Shown: piece after piece, positions 30,281-40,137 of the stretch | How the letters are laid out: the number at the start of each line of letters is the position of its first letter | How positions within the stretch are numbered: position 1 is the stretch's first letter | NCBI RefSeq assembly: GCF_019175285.1 | Contig: NC_056527.1 | Coordinates: 20,989,390 to 21,053,389 of the forward strand | DNA length: 64,000 nt | Direction: 5' to 3' | Source of the DNA: Sceloporus undulatus | Lineage: Eukaryota > Chordata > Lepidosauria > Squamata > Phrynosomatidae | Made by a program: the position numbers and the translations under genes | The notes under the pieces: model-generated | Database searches by the model: none | What the model was told of the DNA's origin: nothing | The model's input: only the letters and a program-made list of their open reading frames with translations

Positions 30281-31254
30281 CCCCCCCCCCCCTTCCTAGT
30301 CACTCTCTTACTACTTTCTTGCAAGTCTGGCAGCTAAGAAAGGCCTCAGACAAGCTGATGCACAAGTTCTGGATGAAAGCTCTTCCTTGCCTTGCAGCCT
30401 AAGTCCAAAGGAGAAACCTCTGCATCCCTTCTGCTATGTTGCATCTTCTCCCAGGAATTTTCCTTCAGAACCCATCAGTCGTCTTTTATTGGCTTCATGG
30501 CTCCTGCCAGATCCCCAAGGCTTTAACTGAGGCCAGCAACTCAGTTGGCTCTCGTCACTCCTGAGGCCTAGGGGCTAGGACCTGGCAAGGTAGCACATCC
30601 AGTAAGTTCTACTCTGTCACAGAGCTGTAACCAAAAAGGTAACTTTCCTAATCTCTGGTCTGACCCAGGTATGACAGTAGAGAGTAGAGTCATAATTCTA
30701 GGCTAGCAAGAAGGACCATCTGCATTAGACAAAAGGCAACTTCTGATGTATATGTGCCCAGCTGGAAAGTAGGAATAGCATAGTCCAAAAACCTTTGCGA
30801 TGCCATTTTGGGTGGAGTGGGTAAAAAAAACATGCTATGAAGCTCAGTCGCCACAGTATCATGCCTGTCTGGATGCCCCAATCCTGAATCACTGCTGCGT
30901 TGATCGGATGATAGGAACATGTTTCATAAATCAGGTTTGTGGAGAAATGTAGTAGGGAGGGAAAAAAAGCTTGCCACTAAACCAGGTCACATTTCTGTCC
31001 AGTGGAGACACAACAGCAGGCAGGAGTCTCCCTGTTCCAGATAAAAGAATGACTGGTTCCGCCTCTCTTAATGGCTCCACTGGCCAGGCACTAGAGAGTT
31101 CATTGGTATAATGCATTTACAAACACTGTGACTTTCCTGCCACCTCCTGTATTAGGCAATATCTGTATGGTTGAGCATCCTAATATGGTAGTTGGGCAAT
31201 ACATCCTTGACCATTACAGATGCTGCTGCCTTTGTCAACATAGCACCTGGTAGA
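30281..31254. other. MAP3K8 intron 1, no recognised element
   Basis: Mixed-composition unique sequence. No exon with good splice sites and no repeat family recognised. Confidence 0.4.
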
Positions 31255-31806
31255 TGTTGTTGTTGTCAATTGTCTTCACGTCACCTTCGACTCATGGTGA
31301 CCTTGTGGATGAGCCACCTCCCAGACCCCCCTGTCCTTAACCTCTCTATTCAGGTCTTGCAGGCCCTTGGCCATATCCTTCCTAATTGAATCTAGCCATC
31401 TGGTGATTTGTCTTCCTCTCTTTCTACTGCCCTCTACCTTCCCTAGCATCATTGTCTTTTCTAATGATTAATTTTTTTTCCTCATGATGTGGCCAAAGTA
31501 CGGCAGCTTCAATTTAGCAATCTTGGCTTCCAGGGAGAGTTCAGGTTTAATCTGTTCCAGGACCCATGTTTGTTTCCTTGGTCATCTGTGGTATTCTCAA
31601 TACTTTTCTTCAGCACCACCTTTCAGATGAGTTTATTTTCTTCCTGTCGACATGGTGACAATGGCTTGGATGATCTTCATTTTAATGTTCAGAGTTATGT
31701 CCTTACATTTTATGATCTTGGCCAGTTCTTTTGTAGCTGACCTTCCTATTCATAGCCCCAACCCTAGGCTTCTTGTGATTTCTTGAGTGCAGTCTTGGTT
31801 CTAATT
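31255..31806 (-). mobile_element. BovB LINE fragment
   Basis: GTTGTTGTTGTCAATTGTCT, CACCTTCGACTCATGGTGAC, CCTCTCTTTCTACTGCCCTC, GCATCATTGTCTTTTCTAAT and GGCTTCCAGGGAGAGTTCAG follow the standard reverse-strand BovB order. It ends at a TA-flanked MITE. Confidence 0.8.
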
Positions 31807-31810
31807 AATA

Positions 31811-32193
31811 CCGTGTTTCCCCCAAAATAAGACACTGTCTTATATTTATTTTTCCTCAAGAAGACACACTATGGCTTATTTTCAGGGGATGTCTTATTTT
31901 TATTAAGTATGGTACTGTACAACAATCTACATTTATTCAAATATAGTTAAGTCGTCTTCTTCTGGAACATCGTCATGACTCTCCAAACCCGGAATTCCAT
32001 CCTGAATTTCTTGTGACTCCATTTCCTTTAGAACCATTGCCCCCAATCTTTCCGCTCCCTTTCTGCCCCCTTCCGTTCCATGCCAGGCCTATCATTATGT
32101 CTTATTTTCGGGGTATGGCTTATATTGTGCAAATGCTTAGAAATCCAGCTATGGCTTATTTTATGGATATGTCTTATTTTGGGGGAAACAGGG
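31811..32193. mobile_element. TA-flanked MITE with CCGTGTTTCCCCCAAAATAA ends, 383 bp
   Basis: The right end TTATTTTGGGGGAAACAGGG is the inverted match of the left. TA lies on both sides (31809-31810 and 32194-32195). Inner inverted blocks include GGCTTATTTTCAGGGGATGT and ATGTCTTATTTTCGGGGTAT. Confidence 0.7.
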
Positions 32194-32781
32194 TATTTGA
32201 ACACTAGCCAGATGTACTGGACTACAATCCTCATCAATCCCTAGGGCAACTTGGCACACTGTGTGTGTGTGATGAAAGTGTAATCCAAGACATCAGGAGG
32301 GGAGAGCCCAGTTGAGAAGGTGATTCCATTATAGTCATCAGTAATTTCATTAGTAACATGTCCTGCTGCAACTCCCACCAGCACCAGCTAACGTGGCCAA
32401 TGGGAAAGGGAAGATGGTTGGTTTAAAATACCAGAAATCAAAGCTAAAAGATTGATTGTCTGTCATAAACTTGCAAAACTCTGTCAGACATGCTTATAAA
32501 TATAAACAGGGGACAAAGGCAAATGTGTCAAGTATTCAGACATTAAATTCCTTTTAAAAGTTACCTTTAATCCCAGTTTTCCTCCTTTCGGTGGTTCAGT
32601 TCCTCAAGTCAGTTTACATGATTCTCACCCTCCACATCATCCCATGTAGATGTGTACACAAATCATTGATCTGTAAGCACATGCAGTTATTCACTTGAAT
32701 CATTCCATGTATGTTACATATTCAGTATGTGTAAAACCTACACAAATTATTAATTTATTGGTGTATATAATTATATAGGAG

Positions 32782-33750
32782 TGTGAAGACACACCCAACT
32801 AAAGGTGGTGGCAGGTTTGGGTGTGCAACGCCGGTACCCTGGTGAGATCAAACTCTTTTACCCAAAAAGGCTCAGAAGCTGAATGTAAAGTTCAAAAAAG
32901 GGGGGAGTTTAATTTAAAGAACAAAAGTAAAGAATTTTCTCCTCCCCAGCTCTAAATAACTTGAAATAAAAGATACTTTACAGACTTTCAGCAATCTTCA
33001 GGGTGTCATCTTTCTGCATCTGATCTTGGTTTGATCTCCTCTCTCAATGGAGCTGGTGCAGGGTCTTTTAGCTCCTGAATTCTTTGTCTTGAAGTAGGTA
33101 ACTACTGTAATTTCTGGTAACTGATTTGGCTAACTTGTTCTTGGTAACTGATTCAGCTAACGCAGGGGTTGGCAACCTGCGGACCGCATGCGGACCGCCG
33201 AGGCCTAGGGACCGGCCCCAACCCAGCCCTGCCACAGAGTGCCACTGGGGCCTTTTGCCTCTGGCGCAGGCGCGTGGGGCCTTTGTGCGCAGGGCAAGGA
33301 GGAGCAAGGGGGGCAATTGTCTATAGAAGCCTCAGAAACATGCATTTATATTAACATTTTTCAAAAAATCAGCAGATTTTTTTTTGCGTGTCTTCCATTT
33401 TTTATTAAAAGTGTCCTCCATTTTAAATTTTTGTCCTACATTTGTCCCGGTTTATTTATTTATTTAATTTTTTAAAATATATATATATAATTTTTTTTTT
33501 GGCTTCGGCCCCCCGAGTTGTCTGAGGGACAGCAACCTGGCCCCCAGGTCTAAAAGGTTGCCTACCCCTGGGCTAACGTGTAAGAAATGCCCTTTCCGGC
33601 TGCCTGGGCCTGTTTGCCACCAAAAGACAGCTCTGCCAGCTCACAGCAAAGACTGCCCCAAACTAAAAAGCCTCTAGCTAAAACAGAGCATGCTGGGAAA
33701 GGGCAAATCAAACCTGGAAAAATGCAGGGGATCCTACAGCTCCTCCCACA
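32782..33750. mobile_element. Possible solo LTR (fossil), interrupted by a hAT element
   Basis: The segment begins TGTGAAGACACACC and ends CTCCTCCCACA, so it has TG...CA-type ends. It is about 550 bp long without the inner hAT. No internal viral genes are seen and no clear target duplication was found. The family and age are not known; this is a weak call. Confidence 0.25.
33163..33570. mobile_element. hAT element with CAGGGGTTGGCAACC ends, 408 bp
   Basis: The left end CAGGGGTTGGCAACCTGCGG and right end GGTTGCCTACCCCTG are inverted. The flanks AGCTAACG (33155-33162) and GGCTAACG (33571-33578) match at seven of eight bases. The interior shares GGCAATTGTCTATAGAAGCC with the element at 10063. 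Confidence 0.85.
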
Positions 33751-34458
33751 ACTAATACAATGAACTTTCCTACACTAAAATATTCTATGGCCTGAACCAA
33801 CATGAAAGAAAATGCAGGGGGAGATTCAAATAGTCCTGGCAGGACATCACAAGGAGCCATCTGAAATTATTCAAGGGAGAAAAAGGATATTTAGGAACCC
33901 TTGACTCAACTGTATATCATTGTGGAATACAATGATTTACAGCAATTATATAAATAATAGCAACATTATCCTCTCTGGTCTTTATAGTAGAGAAACACTA
34001 GTGAAGGTGGCAGGAAGATAATCTGATACAATGGCAAAAGAGAGCAGGATTTCCTGCCAGTGTGAGCAAGCACTAGTGATCCAAAATATTGGTGGATCAA
34101 CACTATTGGATATTTCTGATTAGGAAAAACAAGGCATTGTGTACAGGTCTAGATCTAAGAGCAGATTGTTGGTTTAAATTGTTATTATTTTTGTTGCCTA
34201 ATGCTAAATACACCTTTGCATTGCCATTTAAGGCGTGAATGTTAGCATTTTATGCAGTGGCATTACTGGTGCTTGGTAATCCCTCCAAACGTTTTCAGCC
34301 TTGTGTTGGCTTGTGTTCTTGATGTAAGATGAACTCCTGTGATCTTGTTCTTTTTGATACTCCATCCTTAAACTCCACAAAATCAACTGTTTGTGGAATC
34401 TCTTTGCATAATTCTAAATAAATGGAGGGGGGCTTGTATATAGAGAACCTTTACAGCA
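33751..34458. other. MAP3K8 intron 1, no recognised element
   Basis: AT-rich unique sequence without supported features. Confidence 0.4.
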
Positions 34459-34613
34459 GTTTTTTGTGGGTTTTTTGGGCTATGTGGCCATGTTCTAGCA
34501 GTGTTTCTTTCTGACATTTCACCAGCATCTGTGGCTGGCCACAGATGCTGGCAAAACGTCAGAAAGAAACTCTGCTAGAACATGGCCACATAGCCTGAAA
34601 AACCCACAAAAAA
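34459..34613. repeat. Near-perfect palindrome of an unclassified repeat family
   Basis: GTTTTTTGTGGGTTTTTTGG, GCTATGTGGCCATGTTCTAG, then CCAGCATCTGTGGCTGGCCA at the centre, mirrored by TAGAACATGGCCACATAGCC and ACCCACAAAAAAC. Arms are about 75 bases. A single-arm copy is at 55389. It could be a Penelope-like element terminus or a DNA transposon; I cannot decide. Confidence 0.65.
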
Positions 34614-34715
34614 CTATCAATGCCTGCCATGAAAGCCTTCAACTTTACTTTGCAGCAATATTAACCTGTTTGCACAAAATGAACAATGAACAAGTATTTG
34701 AATTGCGTTTGTTAA

Positions 34716-34830
34716 AATGCAAAGGGATCTTGTGGCACTTTTGGGACTAAATGAAAAGAGAAGTTGGTAGCATGAGGTTTCATAGATTTGAGTCTGCTTC
34801 TTCAGATGCATTCTGATTTTCCAGATTAAG
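34716..34830. repeat. Interspersed repeat (AAAGGGATCTTGTGGCAC family)
   Basis: AATGCAAAGGGATCTTGTGG, TTTTGGGACTAAATGAAAAG and GTCTGCTTCTTCAGATGCAT recur near 37125 and, inverted, near 46730-46850. The class is not recognised. Confidence 0.5.
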
Positions 34831-34885
34831 ACAGCTATGTCTTTGAATTCTACCACCATGTTTGTTAGAATTTGTGGAAAGAATA

Positions 34886-35101
34886 CAGTCGGCCCTTATA
34901 CATGGATTTTTTATACACGGATTCAAGCATACACGGTTTGAAAATGTTCCAAAAAAGTATAAATTTACCTTGATGTTCCATTTTTTATTAGGGACACCAT
35001 TTTGCTATGTCATTATACTTAATGGGACTTGAGCATACACGGATTTTGTTATACACGGGGGATCTTGGAACCAAACCCCAGCGTATAACAAGGGTCCACT
35101 G
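34886..35101. mobile_element. Tigger-like MITE, 216 bp, young
   Basis: CAGTCGGCCCTTATACATGG left end, ACAAGGGTCCACTG right end, TA flanks (34884-34885, 35102-35103). It is almost identical to the copy at 62432-62649. Confidence 0.8.
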
Positions 35102-35320
35102 TATTATATAGCCAAGAAAACTGTATTGTGTTCAGAATGAAATGCTATAGGTGGCACAGCACCTCTAATTTTTGTATGAGTGTGCCTCCAAAAGGCCATA
35201 CCAATGTAATTCCTTTATTTTCTTTGATAATAGGCATTCTTTTTGTATATCACAAAGTTCCCAGACTCTGTAGAAACTACAGATTTGTGTGTAAAGGCAT
35301 TGTGACAAAAAGATCATTTT

Positions 35321-35537
35321 TGCACACACTGCAGCAATAATCCAGTTCAAGACCTCTTTAACTGCCCTGGCTCAGTGCTAGGGAATCCTGGGAATTTTGT
35401 TTTATTGTGGCACCAGAGCTCTCTGATAGAGAAAGCTAAATGTCTCACAAAACTACAGGTCCCATAATTCCCTAGCATTGAGCCAGAGCAGTTAAAGTAG
35501 TCTCAAACTGGATTATTTCTGCAGTGTGTTTTGGACC
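35321..35537. mobile_element. hAT-type MITE (CTGCAG family)
   Basis: TGCACACACTGCAGCAATAA left, TTTCTGCAGTGTGTTTTGGA right, with CACCAGAGCTCTCTGATAGA at the centre. Confidence 0.8.
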
Positions 35538-37124
35538 CTTAGTGCAAGAGTTCAGTATCTGCTTCCAGAGGCAATAAGTGAATTATTCATTTATTTATTA
35601 AAATGATAGGTCTTAATATTATATGTCTCCCCCATGATGCTAGGTAACACACACAAAAAAAAAGGTAGTGTCACCTGATCCTGACAATCTCAAAAAATTT
35701 CGAGATGGGGCATATTCTATGGAGTCTATTAAAAGATGAATGTTCCAAACCACTTGCTTCATTTTGAGATAATTTCATAGAAATAAAATAATCCTGGGGA
35801 CAAGTGTGTTTAGCCCTGTCACCTCCCTTTTTGCTTTGACACAGTTTCAGAGCTTTGCTGGCAACTACTTGCAAATGTGTATGTGGTCCCCATTTTTTTT
35901 TGTTTTTTGTTTTTTTTGTTTGCTGGCTCATGACATAGCCCTTTAGTATCAGTTCTGGGAACCATGCTGTCCACATATCTCAAGCAAAAGAATTTGCTGG
36001 AAGCTACACAGTGATAGTAATCTTGACCGATAGCTAGGCACGCCATTGCCACCAGGCACGTTACACTGCCTGACAGCTTCAAAGAGCTCAGGTGTCACCT
36101 GTGCAACCTTGGGAGGAGTGAACTGGTCCCTTCCTTTCTATCTGTGTCACTGTGTCCACTTTGTCATTCTTGCCATACATAGAGATACATGTGAGCAAGC
36201 CATGTGAACAAGCCATGTTAAGTAGGCCATATGAGCTGAGAGACACTTGACTTTGGGTTGAAGGAAAGGTAGGCTTCATCATCATATTATTTTAAAAAGA
36301 AAGAGGGGCCCAAATATAATTTAAAACCTTTTCAAAAGTATCAGCAGTTCCTAGAAATCCAAATTGGCTAGGTAATCTCAATTTCTTCTGGCTCTGTAAT
36401 TTTTCCATATGGAATCTCCCTTTTCAGTGGAATAATCTATTTTCCCCCTCTGAGTTCAGTGCTGAATGATCTTATGATCAAGATGCTGTTCTCCAGACAA
36501 GGCTGGTTTTTTTTTTTTAATCTTGTCATTATCTCAATAGGAACAAATTGGAAATCAATCCATGCTCTGTGGAGTGGTGTTAAGTGCTTGTCTGATTTGA
36601 CTTGTGCTTTTAAAATATATCATCAAAGAATAGATGTGGCACTTTAGTTGTACTCAGTAACTGTACCAGCCTGGGTTCCTTTTTACTGATGCAAGCAGTT
36701 GGCTGTGGAGAGCTCTTATGTTTTGGGGGATTTCCAGTCTATTAATTGTCTAAAATAATGCAATCCTTGTTTTTCCAGGTTTTTAAGGAGTGTGTTGTGA
36801 ATAGGAAGGTTCCTTCTGATTGTGGACTGGGAAGTGCTTTTAGTTGACATGTCAGTTTTGGATTCCTGTAAGTTCTCATTTCCTCCCTCATCCCTTAGTC
36901 AAACTATGTCAAGAAGCTTAAAGAAAGAAATGGAAAGAAAGAAATATAAATTAGAAACAAAGTAGAGGGGGAGTTAACCAGAGGGAGAGCAATGATCACT
37001 GTACTGTTGTAGCATGTTTTGGGTAGTCTCCAGTACAGTGGAGTTTTGTAAGTTTCTTTTTTTAAAATATTGCACCATATAATGCTGGAAATGCACTTAA
37101 CTTTACTGACAAATTGCATAATAA
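35538..37124. other. MAP3K8 intron 1, no recognised element
   Basis: About 1.6 kb of mostly unique sequence with short A and T runs (35653-35663, 35888-35920, 36509-36518). No exon or repeat family recognised. Confidence 0.4.
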
Positions 37125-37570
37125 TATGCAAAGGGATCTTGTAGCACCTTTGAGACTAATGTCCAAAACACACTGCAGAAATAATCCAGTTTGAGGCTGT
37201 TTTAACTGCCTGACTTAGTGGTAGGGAATCCTGGGAATTGTTTTTTCTGGCGCCAGAGCTCTCTGACAGGGAAGGCTAAATGTCTCACAAAATTACAGTT
37301 CCCAATATTCCCTAGCATTCAGCCAGGGCAGTTAAAGTGGTATCAAACTGGATTATTTCTGCAGCATGTTTTGGACCTGTGTGAAAGCCTTTAGGGCTGA
37401 AAGGCGGGGTATAAGTACTCTAATGAATAAAATAATAAATCAAGAAGTTGTAGCATAAGCTTTCATAGGCTTGGTATAAAAAGGCTTACACTACAACTTT
37501 TTTTCATATAGTTTGCCTCAAAGGTGCATGCATGCGGATACTCCAGACTATCACAGCTATGTCTAAAAAC
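37125..37570. repeat. AAAGGGATCTTGTAGCAC-family repeat split by a hAT MITE
   Basis: The left piece (37125-37160, ATGCAAAGGGATCTTGTAGC) is followed by the MITE and then by a LINE-tail-like GGCTGAAAGGCGGGGTATAA piece. It continues with AGAAGTTGTAGCATAAGCTT and a TTTCATAGGCTT segment of the same repeat. Layered insertions are implied. Confidence 0.5.
37161..37377. mobile_element. hAT-type MITE (CTGCAG family), nested
   Basis: GTCCAAAACACACTGCAGAA and GCAGCATGTTTTGGACC ends. It separates two parts of the repeat at 37125-37570. Confidence 0.8.
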
Positions 37571-37977
37571 TGCATAATGGTTACTAAGCTTTATCCACTA
37601 CATGGGTTCTTTGGCTATTTCAGTGAAGAAAGTGGTTAGTGATGCTTGTGATTTTTGATCGTGTATATGGACTCAATCCAGAGTGAGCTATGGCCTTTGT
37701 TTCCAGTTGGTGTTCTCACAATGCCCCAGTTGGATGTTGATGCTTTTCAGATATCTCCTCCTAACAGAGCACTTCTATTGCTGGAACATCTTTTTTTTTT
37801 TTAAATGTTCAAGCACAATACTTAGTTGCAGGGATATTGTCATTTTCCTGCCAGATGTTGCAAGCATAAATATCACCACCAGCTTGTGGAAGCTGGAATG
37901 TCAGAGTCACTTATTGGCTAGTATCTGTAATGGCCCACGTGAGACATATATGCCACACAGATTGTACTGTTCTATAC
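37571..37977. other. MAP3K8 intron 1, no recognised element
   Basis: Unique sequence with an 11-T run near 37791. Nothing else supported. Confidence 0.35.
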
Positions 37978-38190
37978 ATAGAATCATAGAGTTGGAAGAG
38001 ACCACAAGGGCTATCCAATCCAAACCCCTGCCATGGAGGAAGACACAGTCAAAGCACCCTTGACAGATGGCCATCCAACCTCTGTTTAAAACCCTCCAAA
38101 GAAGGAGATTCCACATGTTCCACTGTGGAACAGCTCTTACCACCAGGAATGTCTTCCTAATGTTCGGGTCAAATCCTCATCTTGTCTTCA
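37978..38190 (-). mobile_element. CR1 LINE 3' end
   Basis: Reverse-strand CR1: ATAGAATCATAGAGTTGGAA, CAAACCCCTGCCATGGAGGA, GATGGCCATCCAACCTCTGT, AAGAAGGAGATTCCACATGT. Confidence 0.85.
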
Positions 38191-38566
38191 TCTTTTTTCT
38201 GGGAGAGTACTCCTCCATTAGATTGCTCCTGCAAGAGGATTTGAAACAGAGAAAGTCTTAACAATAAGAATAAGCTGGGGGCAGAGCTGGAAAGAGTGCA
38301 TCAGCCAATAGCAGCTGGTAGCTTCCTTTTTAAAGTGATAGTGAAAGCACTATCTGAAAAATAGATACTGGAATTCTGGAAACTAGAGTTACGAAAAAGG
38401 AAAATTTTCCAAATTTTGGGCTGCGATACCAGGCCAATTTCAACCAATGTATGAAGGAGGTAGCCTGGAACATTAGCACCAGGTGTTTCCATGGATTTTT
38501 TTTTTAAACCTCTGGGGCCTTGAGCAGCAGTAAACCTCCAAAGCCAAGCCATAGATTCTTCTTCAA
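38191..38566. other. MAP3K8 intron 1, no recognised element
   Basis: Short unique stretch between CR1 and a MITE. Nothing supported. Confidence 0.35.
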
Positions 38567-38568
38567 TA

Positions 38569-38821
38569 CAGTGGTACCCCGGGATACGAATGCGCCGCCT
38601 TACGAAATTTCCAGGTTACGAAAAAAATCCATTGAAAAAAACTGTTCCGGGTTACGAAGGTTATTTCGGGTTACGAAAAAAATTTTGGTGCTTTTCGGCG
38701 CTTTTTCGCACGAAATCGCGGCTTTCGCTATTAGCGCTTATGGCTTTTTCGGCTTATGAAGATTTTCGGGTTACGAACGCGGCGGCGGAACGAATTAAAT
38801 TCGTAACCCGGGGTACCACTG
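38569..38821. mobile_element. 253-bp palindromic MITE (GTTACG family), copy D
   Basis: CAGTGGTACCCCGGGATACG left end and CCGGGGTACCACTG right end, TA flanks (38567-38568 and 38822-38823). It is inverted with respect to copy C and shares its GGAACGAATTAAATTCGTAA-type terminal core. Confidence 0.85.
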
Positions 38822-39042
38822 TACAGTGGCCTCCAGCTATTTTTTCAATCACTGTTGGAAAGTATGAGTGAGGAGAAATGTGAGAGCCCCCTCAAAGTAA
38901 CTAGTTCTCCTTTTGTAGAGACAGCAAGAAGGCTGAAGGACAAACTCTGAACATAGAGCTTGGAACGGTTACATTTTTGTGACAACAACTCCCAGCATCT
39001 CTTAGTCAGCCATCCCAGCAAATGGAGGGCCCACTGTATATT

Positions 39043-39556
39043 AGAATCATAGAATCATAGAGTTGGAAGAGACCACTAGGGCCATCCAGTCCAACCCCCT
39101 GCCATGCAGGAAATCCAAATCAAAGCATCCCTGACAGATGGCCATCCAGCCTCTGTTTAAAGACCTCCAAGGAAGGAGACTCTATCACCCTCCGAGGGAC
39201 TGCATTCCACTGTCGAACAGCCCTTACTGTCAGGAAGTTCCTCCTAATGTTCAGGTGGAATCTCTTTTCCTGTAGTTTGCATTCATTGTTCCGGGTCCTG
39301 TTCTCTGGAGCAGCAGAAAACAAGCTTGCTCCCTCTTCAATATGACATCCCTTCAAATATTTAAACAGGGCGATCATATCACCTCTTAACCTTCTTTTCT
39401 CCAGGCTAAACATCCCCAGCTCCCTAAGTCGTTCCTCATAGGGCATGGTTTCCAGACCCTTCACCATTTTTGTCACCCTCCTTTGGACACGCTCCAGTTT
39501 CTCAATGTCCTTTCTGAATTGTGGTGCCCAGAACTGGACACAATATTGACTGTGGC
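39043..39556 (-). mobile_element. CR1 LINE 3' region close to MAP3K8 exon 2
   Basis: It carries the doubled terminal repeat (AGAATCATAGAATCATAGAG), then CAACCCCCTGCCATGCAGGA, GTCAGGAAGTTCCTCCTAAT, GCGATCATATCACCTCTTAA and GTGGTGCCCAGAACTGGACA. The minus-strand frame is partly open (PYEERLRELGMFSLEKRRLR is recognisable CR1 ORF2). It ends about 215 bp upstream of the exon 2 acceptor. Confidence 0.9.
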
Positions 39557-39772
39557 TTTATGCTGATACAATTGAAGGCAGTATAATTGTGACTTTATAC
39601 TGATATAATTGAGCCCATGTATGTGTAGATGGCACAATATTACACCCTGCCCTACTTTACCACACAGCTTTTTCAGATAAGTGTGCTCATAGAAAATATT
39701 CTTGTTGAAATCTCTTCCTTCTTCTCTTTAAATAACTGGGAAATATTATTCTCCTTTTCTTGTTGTTTATAG

Positions 39773-40137
39773 GTAGAGTAAGAGGAAGCAGAGAGGCAGT
39801 AATGGAGTATATGAGCACTGACAGTGACAATAAAGAGGAGATTGATTTGTTGTTAACAGACCTAAATATGTCTGAGGTGATCAACATCATGGAGAACCTT
39901 TATCCAAATGGAGACCTGAGCGTTTATGATGACAGCATTTTGACTCTATGTCCGGAGAAGAACAGAAATGAGGAACGGGCAGAGTCCTTGCTGTTCAGCA
40001 GACGGGAAGTTTCATTGTTATCATCTGTCAAATATGGGACTGTAGAAGACTTGCTTGCTTTTGCAAATCAGGTGTCGAACACTGCAAAGCAGATTTGCCA
40101 TCACAGAAGACAAGAGTCAGGGATCATATTGAATATG
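39773..40137 (+). CDS. MAP3K8: MAP3K8 exon 2, first coding exon (codons 1-112)
   Basis: The acceptor is TTGTTGTTTATAG before 39773, followed by 29 untranslated bases and the ATG at 39802. The exon encodes the N-terminal regulatory region from [10 protein letters not shown] to SGIILNM, including Met30 and the conserved [13 protein letters not shown] block. It ends at 40137 with donor GTAGGT in phase 0. A CR1 fragment ends only about 215 bases upstream of the acceptor. Confidence 0.95.

Noticed and set aside
39120-39476. Minus-strand open frame of 118 codons next to MAP3K8 exon 2
   Set aside because: The translation is CR1 LINE ORF2 C-terminal sequence, not a host gene.
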